Source of the DNA: Streptomyces sp. TG1A-8
GTDB lineage: Bacteria > Actinomycetota > Actinomycetes > Streptomycetales > Streptomycetaceae
Assembly (NCBI RefSeq): GCF_030499535.1
Contig: NZ_JASTLB010000001.1
Coordinates: 6,014,001 to 6,078,000 of the forward strand
DNA length: 64,000 nt
Direction: 5' to 3'
This document shows, piece after piece, positions 53,718 to 63,200 of this stretch (position 1 is the first letter of the stretch; each line of letters begins with the position of its first letter). The notes below the pieces were generated by a model. The model did not search any database. It worked only from the letters and a program-made list of their open reading frames with translations, and was not told the DNA's origin. Made by a program: the position numbers and the translations under genes.

Positions 53718-54661
53718 TCTACGAGCACACCTACGAACTCGTCACCGACGACCTCTTCGTCCGGCTGACCCGGATGGCACCCGGCGCCGACGTCTTCCTG
53801 AAGATCGAGGGCCTCAACCCGGCCGGCTCGGTCAAGCTCAAGACCGCGCTGAGCCTCGTGGAGGACGCCGAGCACCGCGGGGTGCTCACCCCCGGCGCCC
53901 GCGTCATCGAATCCTCCTCCGGGAACCTCGGCATCGCCCTCAGCTCCATCTGCGCCACCAAGGGCTACCCCTTCACCTGCGTGGTCGATCCCAACACCAA
54001 CGCCACCAGCATCGACCACATGCGCGCCCTCGGCGCCGAGGTCGTCGTCGTGGACACCGTCGACGCCAACGGCGGCTTCCTGCAGTCCCGCATCGCCCAC
54101 ATCCGGCACCGCGTCGCCGCCGACCCGGCCATGGTCTGGCTCAACCAGTACGCCAACCCGGCCAACCCGCGCGCGCACTACGAGCAGACCGCGCGCGCCA
54201 TGCTCAAGGAACTCCAGCACATCGACTACCTGTTCGTCGGCGCCGGCTCCACCGGCACCTTCGTCGGCTGCTCGCGCTACCTGCGCGAGTTCTCCCCGCA
54301 CACCCGGATCGTCGCCGTCGACGCCATGGGCTCCATCATCTTCGGGGCCGCGCCGGGCCGCCGCCTCATCCCCGGACTGGGCGCCAGCCGCATCCCCGAA
54401 CTGCTCGAACCGGGCCTCGCCGACGACGTGGTGCTCGTCGCCGAGGAGCACGCCGTCCGCGAGTGCCGGCAACTCGCCCGCACCCACGGCCTGCTGGTCG
54501 GCGGCTCCACCGGCTCCGTCCTGGCCGCGATCCGCCAGTACCGCGACGGGTTCCCCGCCGGCTCCCGCATCGCCGCCGTCTCACCCGACCTCGGCGAGCG
54601 CTACCTCGGAACGGTCTACAACGACGACTGGGTGGGCGAACACCTCGGTGCCCTCGCCTGA
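53714..54661 (+). CDS. sbnA: SbnA-type PLP synthase for 2,3-diaminopropionate
   Basis: A 315-residue cysteine-synthase-fold enzyme. SbnA in staphyloferrin B synthesis joins O-phosphoserine and glutamate to give N-(2-amino-2-carboxyethyl)-glutamate, precursor of L-2,3-diaminopropionate. The PLP lysine is in NPAGSVKLKTALSLV near residue 36, then ESSSGNLGIALSSI, GAGSTGTFVGCSRYL and GLLVGGSTGSVLAAI. An ATGA overlap joins it to the previous gene, and an SbnB-type gene follows. The pairing supports the diaminopropionate assignment more than the fold does; O-acetylserine sulfhydrylases share the same fold. Confidence 0.9.
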   Translation: MIYEHTYELVTDDLFVRLTRMAPGADVFLKIEGLNPAGSVKLKTALSLVEDAEHRGVLTPGARVIESSSGNLGIALSSICATKGYPFTCVVDPNTNATSIDHMRALGAEVVVVDTVDANGGFLQSRIAHIRHRVAADPAMVWLNQYANPANPRAHYEQTARAMLKELQHIDYLFVGAGSTGTFVGCSRYLREFSPHTRIVAVDAMGSIIFGAAPGRRLIPGLGASRIPELLEPGLADDVVLVAEEHAVRECRQLARTHGLLVGGSTGSVLAAIRQYRDGFPAGSRIAAVSPDLGERYLGTVYNDDWVGEHLGALA

Positions 54662-54702
54662 GCCGTACCCCGTGCCCTCCCACCCGCGAAAGGCAACCAC
54701 CG

Positions 54703-55710
54703 ATGTCGACTTTTCACGTGATCGACGGCACCGTCGCCCAGGACGTCATCACCTCGGCGCCCTCCGACGTCCTGGAGATCGTGCGGGACACCTACCTCCA
54801 GCACAGCCGCGGCGCCACCGTGAACCCCAACAGCTACTTCCTGCGCTTCCCCGACAACCCGAGCGCCCGCATCATCGCCCTGCCCGCCCACCTCGGGGGC
54901 GAGGCACCGGTCTCCGGGCTGAAGTGGATCGCCAGCTACCCGCAGAACGTGCAGCGCAACCTGCCCCGGGCCTCCGCCGTCCTGCTCCTCAACGACGCGG
55001 AGACCGGCTACCCGTTCGCCTGCCTGGAGGCGTCCACGATCAGCGCCGCCCGCACGGCCGCCTCCGCCGCGCTCGCCGTGGAGACCCTGGCCCCCGACGA
55101 CGCCCCCCGCACGGTGCTGTTCGTCGGCGCCGGCGTCATCGGCCGCACCGTCTCGGACTTCCTCGCGGCCCGCGGCCTGAACGTACGGGAGTGCCTCGTC
55201 CACGACCACGTGGACGCCTACGCCGAGACCTTCGCCGCCTACGCCGCCGACACCCACGGCTGGCAGGCCCGTGCGGTCACCGGGATCGACGCGGCCCTCG
55301 CCACCTCCGACCTGGTGGTCCTGGCCACCACCGCCCCGGCGCCCTGGCTGGCGGACGGGCAGACGCTGCTGCAGGGGCAGGTCATCCTGAACCTCTCCCT
55401 GCGGGACATCCACCCCACCGTCATGATCAAGTGCCACAACATCCTCGACGACACGGACCACTGCCTCACCGCGCAGACCTCGCCCCACCTCACCGAAACG
55501 GAGTACGGAACGCGCGACTTCATCGACGGCACCCTCGCCGACGTCCTGCGCGGCGAGGTGACCCTCCGCCGCGACCGCCCCATCGTCTTCTCCCCCTTCG
55601 GCCTCGGCGTGCTGGACCTGGCGCTCGGCTGCCACATCTACCGGATCGCCCTCGAGACCGGTCGCGCCACCGAGGTCCCGGGATTCTTCCCCGAGCTGGC
55701 CCGTTGGTGA
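54703..55710 (+). CDS. sbnB: SbnB-type dehydrogenase for 2,3-diaminopropionate
   Basis: A 335-residue member of the ornithine cyclodeaminase/mu-crystallin family. SbnB oxidatively cleaves the SbnA product to L-2,3-diaminopropionate and 2-oxoglutarate with NAD. The Rossmann motif is VLFVGAGVIGRTVSDFL near residue 143, preceded by CLEASTISAARTAASAAL and followed by NLSLRDIHPTVMIKCHN. It starts at ATG 54703 after GCGAAAGGCAACC, 41 bp past the SbnA-type stop. This ends the plus-strand operon; a strong hairpin follows. Confidence 0.92.
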   Translation: MSTFHVIDGTVAQDVITSAPSDVLEIVRDTYLQHSRGATVNPNSYFLRFPDNPSARIIALPAHLGGEAPVSGLKWIASYPQNVQRNLPRASAVLLLNDAETGYPFACLEASTISAARTAASAALAVETLAPDDAPRTVLFVGAGVIGRTVSDFLAARGLNVRECLVHDHVDAYAETFAAYAADTHGWQARAVTGIDAALATSDLVVLATTAPAPWLADGQTLLQGQVILNLSLRDIHPTVMIKCHNILDDTDHCLTAQTSPHLTETEYGTRDFIDGTLADVLRGEVTLRRDRPIVFSPFGLGVLDLALGCHIYRIALETGRATEVPGFFPELARW

Positions 55711-55756
55711 GCCGGCCGCCCCCCGCCGCCGCTCCGCACTCCGCGCGCCGGCCCTG

Positions 55757-55813
55757 ACGCCCCGGTCCCGCGGTCCCCCCGAGCACCTCGGGGGGACCGC
55801 GGGACCGGGGCGT
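55757..55813 (+). terminator. Very long perfect hairpin closing the precursor operon
   Basis: An inverted repeat with 27-bp perfectly paired arms (55757-55783 and 55787-55813) and a three-base CAC loop lies 46 bp after the SbnB-type stop. The remaining sequence up to 56262 is GC-rich and shows no gene I would support. Confidence 0.88.
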
Positions 55814-56262
55814 TCCGCGCGTGCCCGACCGGGCTGCGCCGGGCCTGCCCGCCGCGGGCCGGGACACCGGGCGGGCCGGGGAGGAGGCGGACCGGGAAGG
55901 AAGGGCTCCAGCACGCCGCGATCGACGCGCCGGGGCCGTTCCACCGGCCGCGCCTCCGTCCGCCCGGCCCCGGTACACCGACCCGACGGCCGCCCGCGCC
56001 GCTTCCGTCCCGCGGCCCCGGCCCCGACCGGCTCCGTGGGCGCCCCGCCACCCGGCCGCGCGCACGCCCGCACCTCCGGCGGCTGTGGCCGCGGCCCGTG
56101 CCGGGGGCGGCGCAGCGGCTGTGGGCGCGGGCGTGGGGGTGGGTGCGGACGACGGTGCCCGGCGCGGCGCCGGTCCGGGCAGTGGCGCCGGTCCGGGCCA
56201 GTGGCACCCCTACCGGGTGCCGTCGGCGGTTCCGGGCGGCACGGGCGGGGGCGCGCACACGA

Positions 56263-56296
56263 AGGGGGCCCGCCACGTGTCCGTGGCAGGCCCCCT
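56263..56296 (-). terminator. Hairpin downstream of the terminal NRPS gene
   Basis: Two arms of 15 bases pairing with one mismatch (56263-56277 and 56282-56296, TGTC loop) lie just past the stop of the C-A-T-TE gene on the minus strand. Confidence 0.7.
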
Positions 56297-56311
56297 GCGG
56301 GCGGCCGTCCG

Positions 56312-59300
56312 TCAGGCCGGGACCAGCAACTGCGCCTCCCGGCGGGCACCGTCCGTCAGGGCCTCCCGCGCCGCGGCGGCCAGTGCGGCCAGTTGCCGCT
56401 CGCCCCTGACCATCTCCATGTGGCGGCCCGGCACGGCGCGGACGTCCAGCCCCGCGGGGTAGAGGTCCCGCCAGTGCGCGGTGTACCGCGCCTGCGGCAC
56501 CTCGTCCCCGCTGCCCTCGCGCACGGTGTCGCTGACGAACAGCGTCGCCGGGGCCTTCGAACGCCGGGGCCGGTAGGCGGCGAGCGAACGCACCTCGGCC
56601 TCCAGTACGCCGTACGGCAGCCACTCGTCGAGCGTGATCGCGTCCGCCTCGATGTTCATCTCCGGCGCCAGGCGCTTCATCTCCCGCTCCGTGGCCGCAC
56701 GTTCGGCACCGGTCTCGGTCTGGCCGCGACGCCACAGCGCGTCCACGCGGCGGTACACCTCGGCATGCCGCTGGAACCGGTCCTGCTGGTCCTCCCCGGT
56801 CACGGCCGGCTCCAGCAGGAGCAGCGCGGCCACCGCCCGCGGATCACGCGCACCCATCGCGTGCGCGATCACCGCGCCGGTCGACCAGCCGAGGATCGTG
56901 CAGGGGCCCTCCGGCTGCACCCGGCGAATCTCCCGCCAGTACCGCTCCGCGACGGACTCCACGCCGACGAGCGGGGATTCGCCCGCGTCCAGTCCCGGCG
57001 CCTGGATGCCGTACACGGTGAACGCCCCCGCGAGACGACGCGCCAGCGCGCGGTACGGGTGCGTGCTGCCACCGCCGGGGTGCACGCAGAACAGCAGGGG
57101 AAGTGCGGGGTCCACCTCACGGGAGAGGAGCACCACCAGCCCGCCGGACTCGTCCTGCGGGGCGTCCAGCGCAGCCGCCAGGCCGGCCACCGTCGGGTGC
57201 CGCGTGATCTGCTGGAGGGCGATCGGCAGACCGGCGTCCCGGATGCGCGACACCACCCGCACGGCATTGATCGACTGCCCGCCGAGCGCGAAGAAGTTGT
57301 CGTGGACGCCTACGGTCTCGACGCCCAGGACATCGGCCCAGATGGCGGTGATGGTGCGTTCGGTGTCGGTGCGGGGTGCGGTGTAGGTGGTGTCGAGGTG
57401 GGGGCGGTGGTGGTCGGGTGCGGGCAGGGCCTTGGTGTCGATCTTGCCGTTGGGGGTCAGTGGCAGTCGGTCGAGGGTCACGAAGGCCGTCGGGACCATG
57501 TAGTCCGGCAGGTTCCGTTGCAGGTGGGCGCGGAGGGAGCCGGTGTCGACCGGAGCGTCGGTCACGAGGTATGCGGTGAGTCGTTTGTCGCCGGGGGTGT
57601 CTTCGCGTGCGGTGACGGTGGTGGTGTGGATGTGGGGGTGGGTGAGGAGGGCGGCTTCGATTTCGCCGAGTTCGATGCGGTAGCCGCGGAGTTTGATCTG
57701 GTTGTCGATGCGGCCGATGAATTCGAGGGTGCCGTCGGGGCGCCATTTGACGAGGTCGCCGGTGTGGTAGGTGCGGGGGTCGGGGTGGGGTGGGGTGAGG
57801 GGGTTGGGGGTGAAGCGGGTGGTGGTGAGGTCGGGTCGGTGGTGGTAGCCGCGGGCGAGGCAGATGCCGCCGAGGAGGGCGTGTCCGGGGATGCCGATGG
57901 GGGCGGGTTGGTTGTGGTGGTCCAGGACGTAGGCGGTGGTGTTGGTGATGGGGCGGCCGAGGGTGGTGGTGTCGCCGTGGGGGTCGGGTGTGGTGGTGAG
58001 GCTCATGACGTTGGCGACGGAGCCTTCGGTGGCGCCGTATTCGTTGCTGATGGTGGTGTGGGTGGTGCTGTGGTTGAGGAGGCGGGTGACGAGGTGGGGG
58101 GTGAGGTTTTCGCCGCCGGCGACGATGGTGGTGATGTGGTGGTGGGTGTGGCGTGTTTTGAGGTGGGCGGCGAGGACTTCGAGGTGGGAGGGGGTGGCTT
58201 TGAGGAAGCTGATGGGGGTGTTGGTGCAGATGAGGTCGATGGCGGCGTCGAAGGCGCTCTGGCCGTCTTGGGGGTGGGGGATGGCGAGTTGTTGGCCTTG
58301 GATGAGGGGGAGGAAGAGGGCGGTGATGGTGAGGTCGAAGGTGACGGAGGAGTAGAGGATGGTGCCGATGCCGCCGGGGGTGTGGGCGGGGTAGTTCTGG
58401 TCGCACCAGTGGAGGTAGTTGACGACTCCGCGGTGTTCGAGGGCGACGCCTTTGGGCTTGCCGGTGGAGCCTGAGGTGTAGATGACGTAGGCGAGGTGGT
58501 CGGGTGTGGCCAGGGGGGTGGGGTTGTGGGTGGGTGTGTGGGGCCATTGGGTGTCGACGAGGAGGTGTGGGGTGTGGGTGGGGAGGCGGTTGCTGAGGTT
58601 GCTGTGGGTGATGGTGAGGGTGGCGCGGGAGTCTTCGACCATGTGGGTGATGCGGTCGGTGGGGTAGTCGGGGTCGAGGGGGACGAAGGCGGCGCCGGCT
58701 TTGAGGATGCCGAGGATGGTGGTGATCAGGTCGGGGGTGCGGTCGAGGCAGACGGCGATGAGGGTGTCGGGGGTGGTGCCGGTGGTGCGCAGGTGGTGGG
58801 CGAGTTGGTTGGCGCGGGCGTTGAGTTGTGCGTAGGTCCACTGCTGGGTGCCGTGGGTGAGGGCGATGGCGTCGGGGCTGGTGGTGACGCGGTCCTCGAT
58901 GAGCTGGTGGATGGTGGCGGTGTCGGGGTAGGGGCCGGTGGTGCCGTTCCAGTCGACCAGGACCTGCCGCCGCTCCCGCTCGGTGAGCATGTTCAACTCG
59001 GAGATGTGCGCGCCGGGGGCGTCCACGACGGATTCCAGCAGCATCCGGAGGTGGCCGGCCATCCGCTCGACCGTCGCCGCGTCGAACCTGCCCCGGTCGT
59101 ACACGAACCGGAACTCCAGGGCCCTGCCCGCCGACACCACCAGGGTGAGCGGGTAGCCGGTGCGTTCGACGCAGTTGACCAGGCGCCGGGTCAGGCCCTC
59201 GGGGAAGTCCGACGGCTTCTGCACCACGGGGTAGTTCTCGAAGACCAGGATGGACCGGAACAGCGGCTCCCCGCGCGGGATGGGGCTGTGCTTCTGCACG

Positions 59301-60295
59301 TCGACGAGGTGGCAGTACTCCCACTGCCGCATGTCCAGCTGCTCGTCCTGGAGGTCCCGCAGCCAGTCGGCGACCACCAGGTCGCCCGTGAGCCGCCCGC
59401 GGACCGGGAGCGTGTTGATGAAGAGGCCCATCATCGACTCGACGCCGGGCAGGGCGATCGAGCGACCCGAGATGGTGGAGCCGAACAGCACCTCGTCCTG
59501 GCGGCTGTACCGGGAGAGCAGGATCGACCACAGTCCCTGCACCAGCGTGTTCATCGTGATCCGCTGGGACCTGGCGTAGTCGCGGGCCCGCGCGAACAGG
59601 TCGGCCGGGGCGCACACCTCGAACTCCCCGACCCCCCTGTCCCCGGTGTCCCGGTCCACGTGCAGGTCGGTCGGCTCGGTGACGCCCGCCAGGTAGTCGG
59701 TCCAGAAGGCGGCCGAGGCGTCGTCCCGCTGGGCGTTGAGCCACTCGATGTAGCGGCGGTAGGGCGCGGTCGGCGGCAGGGCGGCGGGGGAGCCGTCGAG
59801 CAGCCCGCGGTAGAGGGCGAACAGCTCCTTCTGGAGGATCTGCACGCTCCAGCCGTCCAGCAGGATGTGGTGGAACGACCAGACGACGATCCTGCGCTCC
59901 TCAGCCGTGCGCAGCACGGTGACCCTCACCAGCGGAGCCCGGGACAGGTCGAACCCGCGGTCCCAGTCCTCGGCCAGGAAGGCGTCCAGCCGCTCCTGCT
60001 GGTCGGGCAGGCCGCGCAGGTCGCGCACCGCGAAGGGCAGGGGGGCGCGGCGCTGCACGACCTGCACCGGCTCCGACACCCCCTCCCACACGAACGCGCT
60101 GCGCAGGATCGTGTGCCGGTCGACCAGCCGCTGCCACGCCTCGCCGAACAGTGCCTCGTCGAAGGGCCCTTCGACCTCCTCCGTCATCTGCACCATGTAC
60201 GGGCGGGTGTCGGACGTGTCCTCGAGCGAGTGGTACAGCATCCCGAACTGCAGGGGCGAGAGCCCGTAGACGTCTTCCACGTTGTGCGTGCTCAT
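56312..60295 (-). CDS. NRPS terminal module C-A-T-TE
   Basis: A 1327-residue termination module. The C domain has HHILLDG at 142-148; following a module with an E domain, it should accept a D-residue. The A domain (450-960) has YVIYTSGSTGKPKG, NEYGATEGS and YHTGDLVKWRPDG; pocket residues read D-L-T-K-V-G-E-V-A, close to Asn codes. T is LGGQSINAVRVVSRIR. The thioesterase has FCVHPGGGSTHPYRALARR and the nucleophile Ser in LGWSTGAVIAHAMG, and releases or cyclises the peptide. The start overlaps the stop of the upstream NRPS (ATGA). Its A domain is a near copy of the one in that neighbour. Confidence 0.94.
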   Translation of the reverse strand: MSTHNVEDVYGLSPLQFGMLYHSLEDTSDTRPYMVQMTEEVEGPFDEALFGEAWQRLVDRHTILRSAFVWEGVSEPVQVVQRRAPLPFAVRDLRGLPDQQERLDAFLAEDWDRGFDLSRAPLVRVTVLRTAEERRIVVWSFHHILLDGWSVQILQKELFALYRGLLDGSPAALPPTAPYRRYIEWLNAQRDDASAAFWTDYLAGVTEPTDLHVDRDTGDRGVGEFEVCAPADLFARARDYARSQRITMNTLVQGLWSILLSRYSRQDEVLFGSTISGRSIALPGVESMMGLFINTLPVRGRLTGDLVVADWLRDLQDEQLDMRQWEYCHLVDVQKHSPIPRGEPLFRSILVFENYPVVQKPSDFPEGLTRRLVNCVERTGYPLTLVVSAGRALEFRFVYDRGRFDAATVERMAGHLRMLLESVVDAPGAHISELNMLTERERRQVLVDWNGTTGPYPDTATIHQLIEDRVTTSPDAIALTHGTQQWTYAQLNARANQLAHHLRTTGTTPDTLIAVCLDRTPDLITTILGILKAGAAFVPLDPDYPTDRITHMVEDSRATLTITHSNLSNRLPTHTPHLLVDTQWPHTPTHNPTPLATPDHLAYVIYTSGSTGKPKGVALEHRGVVNYLHWCDQNYPAHTPGGIGTILYSSVTFDLTITALFLPLIQGQQLAIPHPQDGQSAFDAAIDLICTNTPISFLKATPSHLEVLAAHLKTRHTHHHITTIVAGGENLTPHLVTRLLNHSTTHTTISNEYGATEGSVANVMSLTTTPDPHGDTTTLGRPITNTTAYVLDHHNQPAPIGIPGHALLGGICLARGYHHRPDLTTTRFTPNPLTPPHPDPRTYHTGDLVKWRPDGTLEFIGRIDNQIKLRGYRIELGEIEAALLTHPHIHTTTVTAREDTPGDKRLTAYLVTDAPVDTGSLRAHLQRNLPDYMVPTAFVTLDRLPLTPNGKIDTKALPAPDHHRPHLDTTYTAPRTDTERTITAIWADVLGVETVGVHDNFFALGGQSINAVRVVSRIRDAGLPIALQQITRHPTVAGLAAALDAPQDESGGLVVLLSREVDPALPLLFCVHPGGGSTHPYRALARRLAGAFTVYGIQAPGLDAGESPLVGVESVAERYWREIRRVQPEGPCTILGWSTGAVIAHAMGARDPRAVAALLLLEPAVTGEDQQDRFQRHAEVYRRVDALWRRGQTETGAERAATEREMKRLAPEMNIEADAITLDEWLPYGVLEAEVRSLAAYRPRRSKAPATLFVSDTVREGSGDEVPQARYTAHWRDLYPAGLDVRAVPGRHMEMVRGERQLAALAAAAREALTDGARREAQLLVPA
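57353..59003. repeat. 1.65-kb direct repeat, copy 1 (A domain of terminal module)
   Basis: These 1651 bp match 61921-63571 at constant offset (4568) with only a few substitutions that I noticed (for example around 57470, 57780 and 58155). The unit starts in the A-T linker and ends in the C-A linker, so it spans exactly one A domain. Flanking C and T domains differ. Confidence 0.92.
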
Positions 60296-63200
60296 ATCGA
60301 GAACCTCTTCAGGATCGCGGCCATGTCGGTGTCACCGACGTCGGTGAGGGGGACGCCGGGGGTGGCCCGGCGGGTGTCGGCGGCTCCGTCGGCGCTGCCG
60401 GCGATCAGTTCGCGCAGGTGGCGGAGCATGCCGTCGGCCAGACGCTCGACGGTGCACCGGTCGTGCAGCGCCGTCGAGTAGCCGATGTGGACGCCGAACG
60501 CGTCACCCTCGACGGCGGCGGTCACGTCGAGCACGTTCCAGCGCATGCCGTCGGGGCTGATCGAGTGGCCCTTGGGCTCGCCGGGGGCGGCGTACCGTCC
60601 GATGCCCGGCAGGTCCCGGACGAACTGTCCCAGGTAGTTGAAGTTGACTTCGGGGGTGGGCTGTCCGCCGAGGACGGACGCCACGTCCGGGGTGCCGAGG
60701 TGACGCAGGATGCCGTAGCCGACGCCCTTGCTGGGGACCCGCGCCAGCTGTTCCCTGACGGAGCCGAGCGACTCCACGGGGCCGGCGCCCGGAGCCAGCC
60801 GCAGCGCGACGGGGAACACGGAGGTGAACCAGCCGACGGTCCGCGACAGGTCCACGTCGGGGAACAGGTCCTCGCGGCCGTGCCCCTCCAGACCGATCAG
60901 GGTCTCGTCGACACCCGTCCAGTCCCGCAGCGCGTGCGCCAGCGCGGTCAGCAGCGCGTCGTTGATCTGCGTGCTGAAGGCGCGCGGGACGTCCCGCAGC
61001 AGGGCGCGCGTCTCCTCCGCGGTGAGCGTCGCCATGACGCTGGACGCCGAACCCAGGTCGTTGCGTCCGTTCCGGTCGCGCGGCACCCGGCCGGCGGGCT
61101 TCGCCTCCGCCCAGTACGCGAACTCGGCGCGCGCCCCGTCCGACACGGCGAACCCGCGCAGCCGCTCCGCCCATGCCCTGAACGACGTCGTCTTCGCCGG
61201 CAGCCGCGGCGCCCGTCCCCCGGCACGCTGCTCGTAGCAACTGCCGAGGTCCTCCAGGAGGATCCGCCAGGACACCCCGTCGACCGCCAGGTGGTGCACG
61301 GCGATGAGCAGCCGCTGTCCCCGCGCCGCTCCCAGGTTCAGCAGGGCGCACCGCATCAGCGGGCCCTTGGCCAGGTCGAGGCTGCGCTGCGTCTCCTCCG
61401 CGATGCCCAGCGACACCGGGGCCAGGTCGTCGTCGGCGACACCGGACAGGTCGTGGACGTCGAGGACGCCGGTGTCCACGGTGTCGTCCAGGTACTGCCG
61501 CCATCCGTCGGCACCGTGGACGCACCGCAGCCGCAACGCGTCGTGGTGCTCGATCAGATCGGAGAGCGCCTGCCGCAGCACCTCCGGGTCGAGACCGTCG
61601 GTGGCGAGCAGTTCGGCCTGGTTGAAGTGGTCGAACGCCGGCAGGTCCTTCTCGAAGAACCAGTGCTGGATCGGTGTCAGGGGGACCTCGCCCACCACCC
61701 GTCCCTGCTCGGCGTCGACCAGCGTGGTCGCGCCGGCGTGCACCGCGATCTCGGCGATCGTCTGGTGCTTGAAGATCATGCGCGGCGTGAGGTGCACGCC
61801 GAACTTCTTGGCCTTCGCGATCATCTGGATGCTGATGATCGAGTCGCCGCCCAGCTCGAAGAAGTTGTCGTGGACGCCGACCGTGTCGATGCCCAGGATG
61901 TCCCCCCACACCGAGGCGAGGGTGCGTTCGGTGTCGGTGCGGGGTGCGGTGTAGGTGGTGTCGAGGTGGGGGCGGTGGTGGTCGGGTGCGGGCAGGGCCT
62001 TGGTGTCGATCTTGCCGTTGGGGGTCAGCGGCAGTCGGTCGAGGGTCACGAAGGCCGTCGGGACCATGTAGTCCGGCAGGTTCCGTTGCAGGTGGGCGCG
62101 GAGGGAGCCGGTGTCGACCGGAGCGTCGGTCACGAGGTATGCGGTGAGTCGTTTGTCGCCGGGGGTGTCTTCGCGTGCGGTGACGGTGGTGGTGTGGATG
62201 TGGGGGTGGGTGAGGAGGGCGGCTTCGATTTCGCCGAGTTCGATGCGGTAGCCGCGGAGTTTGATCTGGTTGTCGATGCGGCCGATGAATTCGAGGGTGC
62301 CGTCGGGGCGCCATTTGACGAGGTCGCCGGTGTGGTAGGTGCGGGGATCGGGGTGGGGTGGGGTGAGGGGGTTGGGGGTGAAGCGGGTGGTGGTGAGGTC
62401 GGGTCGGTGGTGGTAGCCGCGGGCGAGGCAGATGCCGCCGAGGAGGGCGTGTCCGGGGATGCCGATGGGGGCGGGTTGGTTGTGGTGGTCCAGGACGTAG
62501 GCGGTGGTGTTGGTGATGGGGCGGCCGAGGGTGGTGGTGTCGCCGTGGGGGTCGGGTGTGGTGGTGAGGCTCATGACGTTGGCGACGGAGCCTTCGGTGG
62601 CGCCGTATTCGTTGCTGATGGTGGTGTGGGTGGTGCTGTGGTTGAGGAGGCGGGTGACGAGGTGGGGGGTGAGGTTTTCGCCGCCGGCGACGATGGTGGT
62701 GATGTGGTGGTGGGTGTGGCGTGTTTCGAGGTGGGCGGCGAGGACTTCGAGGTGGGAGGGGGTGGCTTTGAGGAAGCTGATGGGGGTGTTGGTGCAGATG
62801 AGGTCGATGGCGGCGTCGAAGGCGCTCTGGCCGTCTTGGGGGTGGGGGATGGCGAGTTGTTGGCCTTGGATGAGGGGGAGGAAGAGGGCGGTGATGGTGA
62901 GGTCGAAGGTGACGGAGGAGTAGAGGATGGTGCCGATGCCGCCGGGGGTGTGGGCGGGGTAGTTCTGGTCGCACCAGTGGAGGTAGTTGACGACTCCGCG
63001 GTGTTCGAGGGCGACGCCTTTGGGCTTGCCGGTGGAGCCTGAGGTGTAGATGACGTAGGCGAGGTGGTCGGGTGTGGCCAGGGGGGTGGGGTTGTGGGTG
63101 GGTGTGTGGGGCCATTGGGTGTCGACGAGGAGGTGTGGGGTGTGGGTGGGGAGGCGGTTGCTGAGGTTGCTGTGGGTGATGGTGAGGGTGGCGCGGGAGT

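Noticed and set aside
57300..59000. GGTGG-rich stretch considered as a microsatellite or CRISPR-like repeat
   Set aside because: The repetitiveness comes from codon usage of a normal A domain; there are no regular repeat-spacer units.
60151..63042. Plus-strand Gly/Val/Glu-rich open frame opposite the copied A domain
   Set aside because: It is the complement of the G/T-rich A-domain repeat, appears in both copies, and resembles no protein family.
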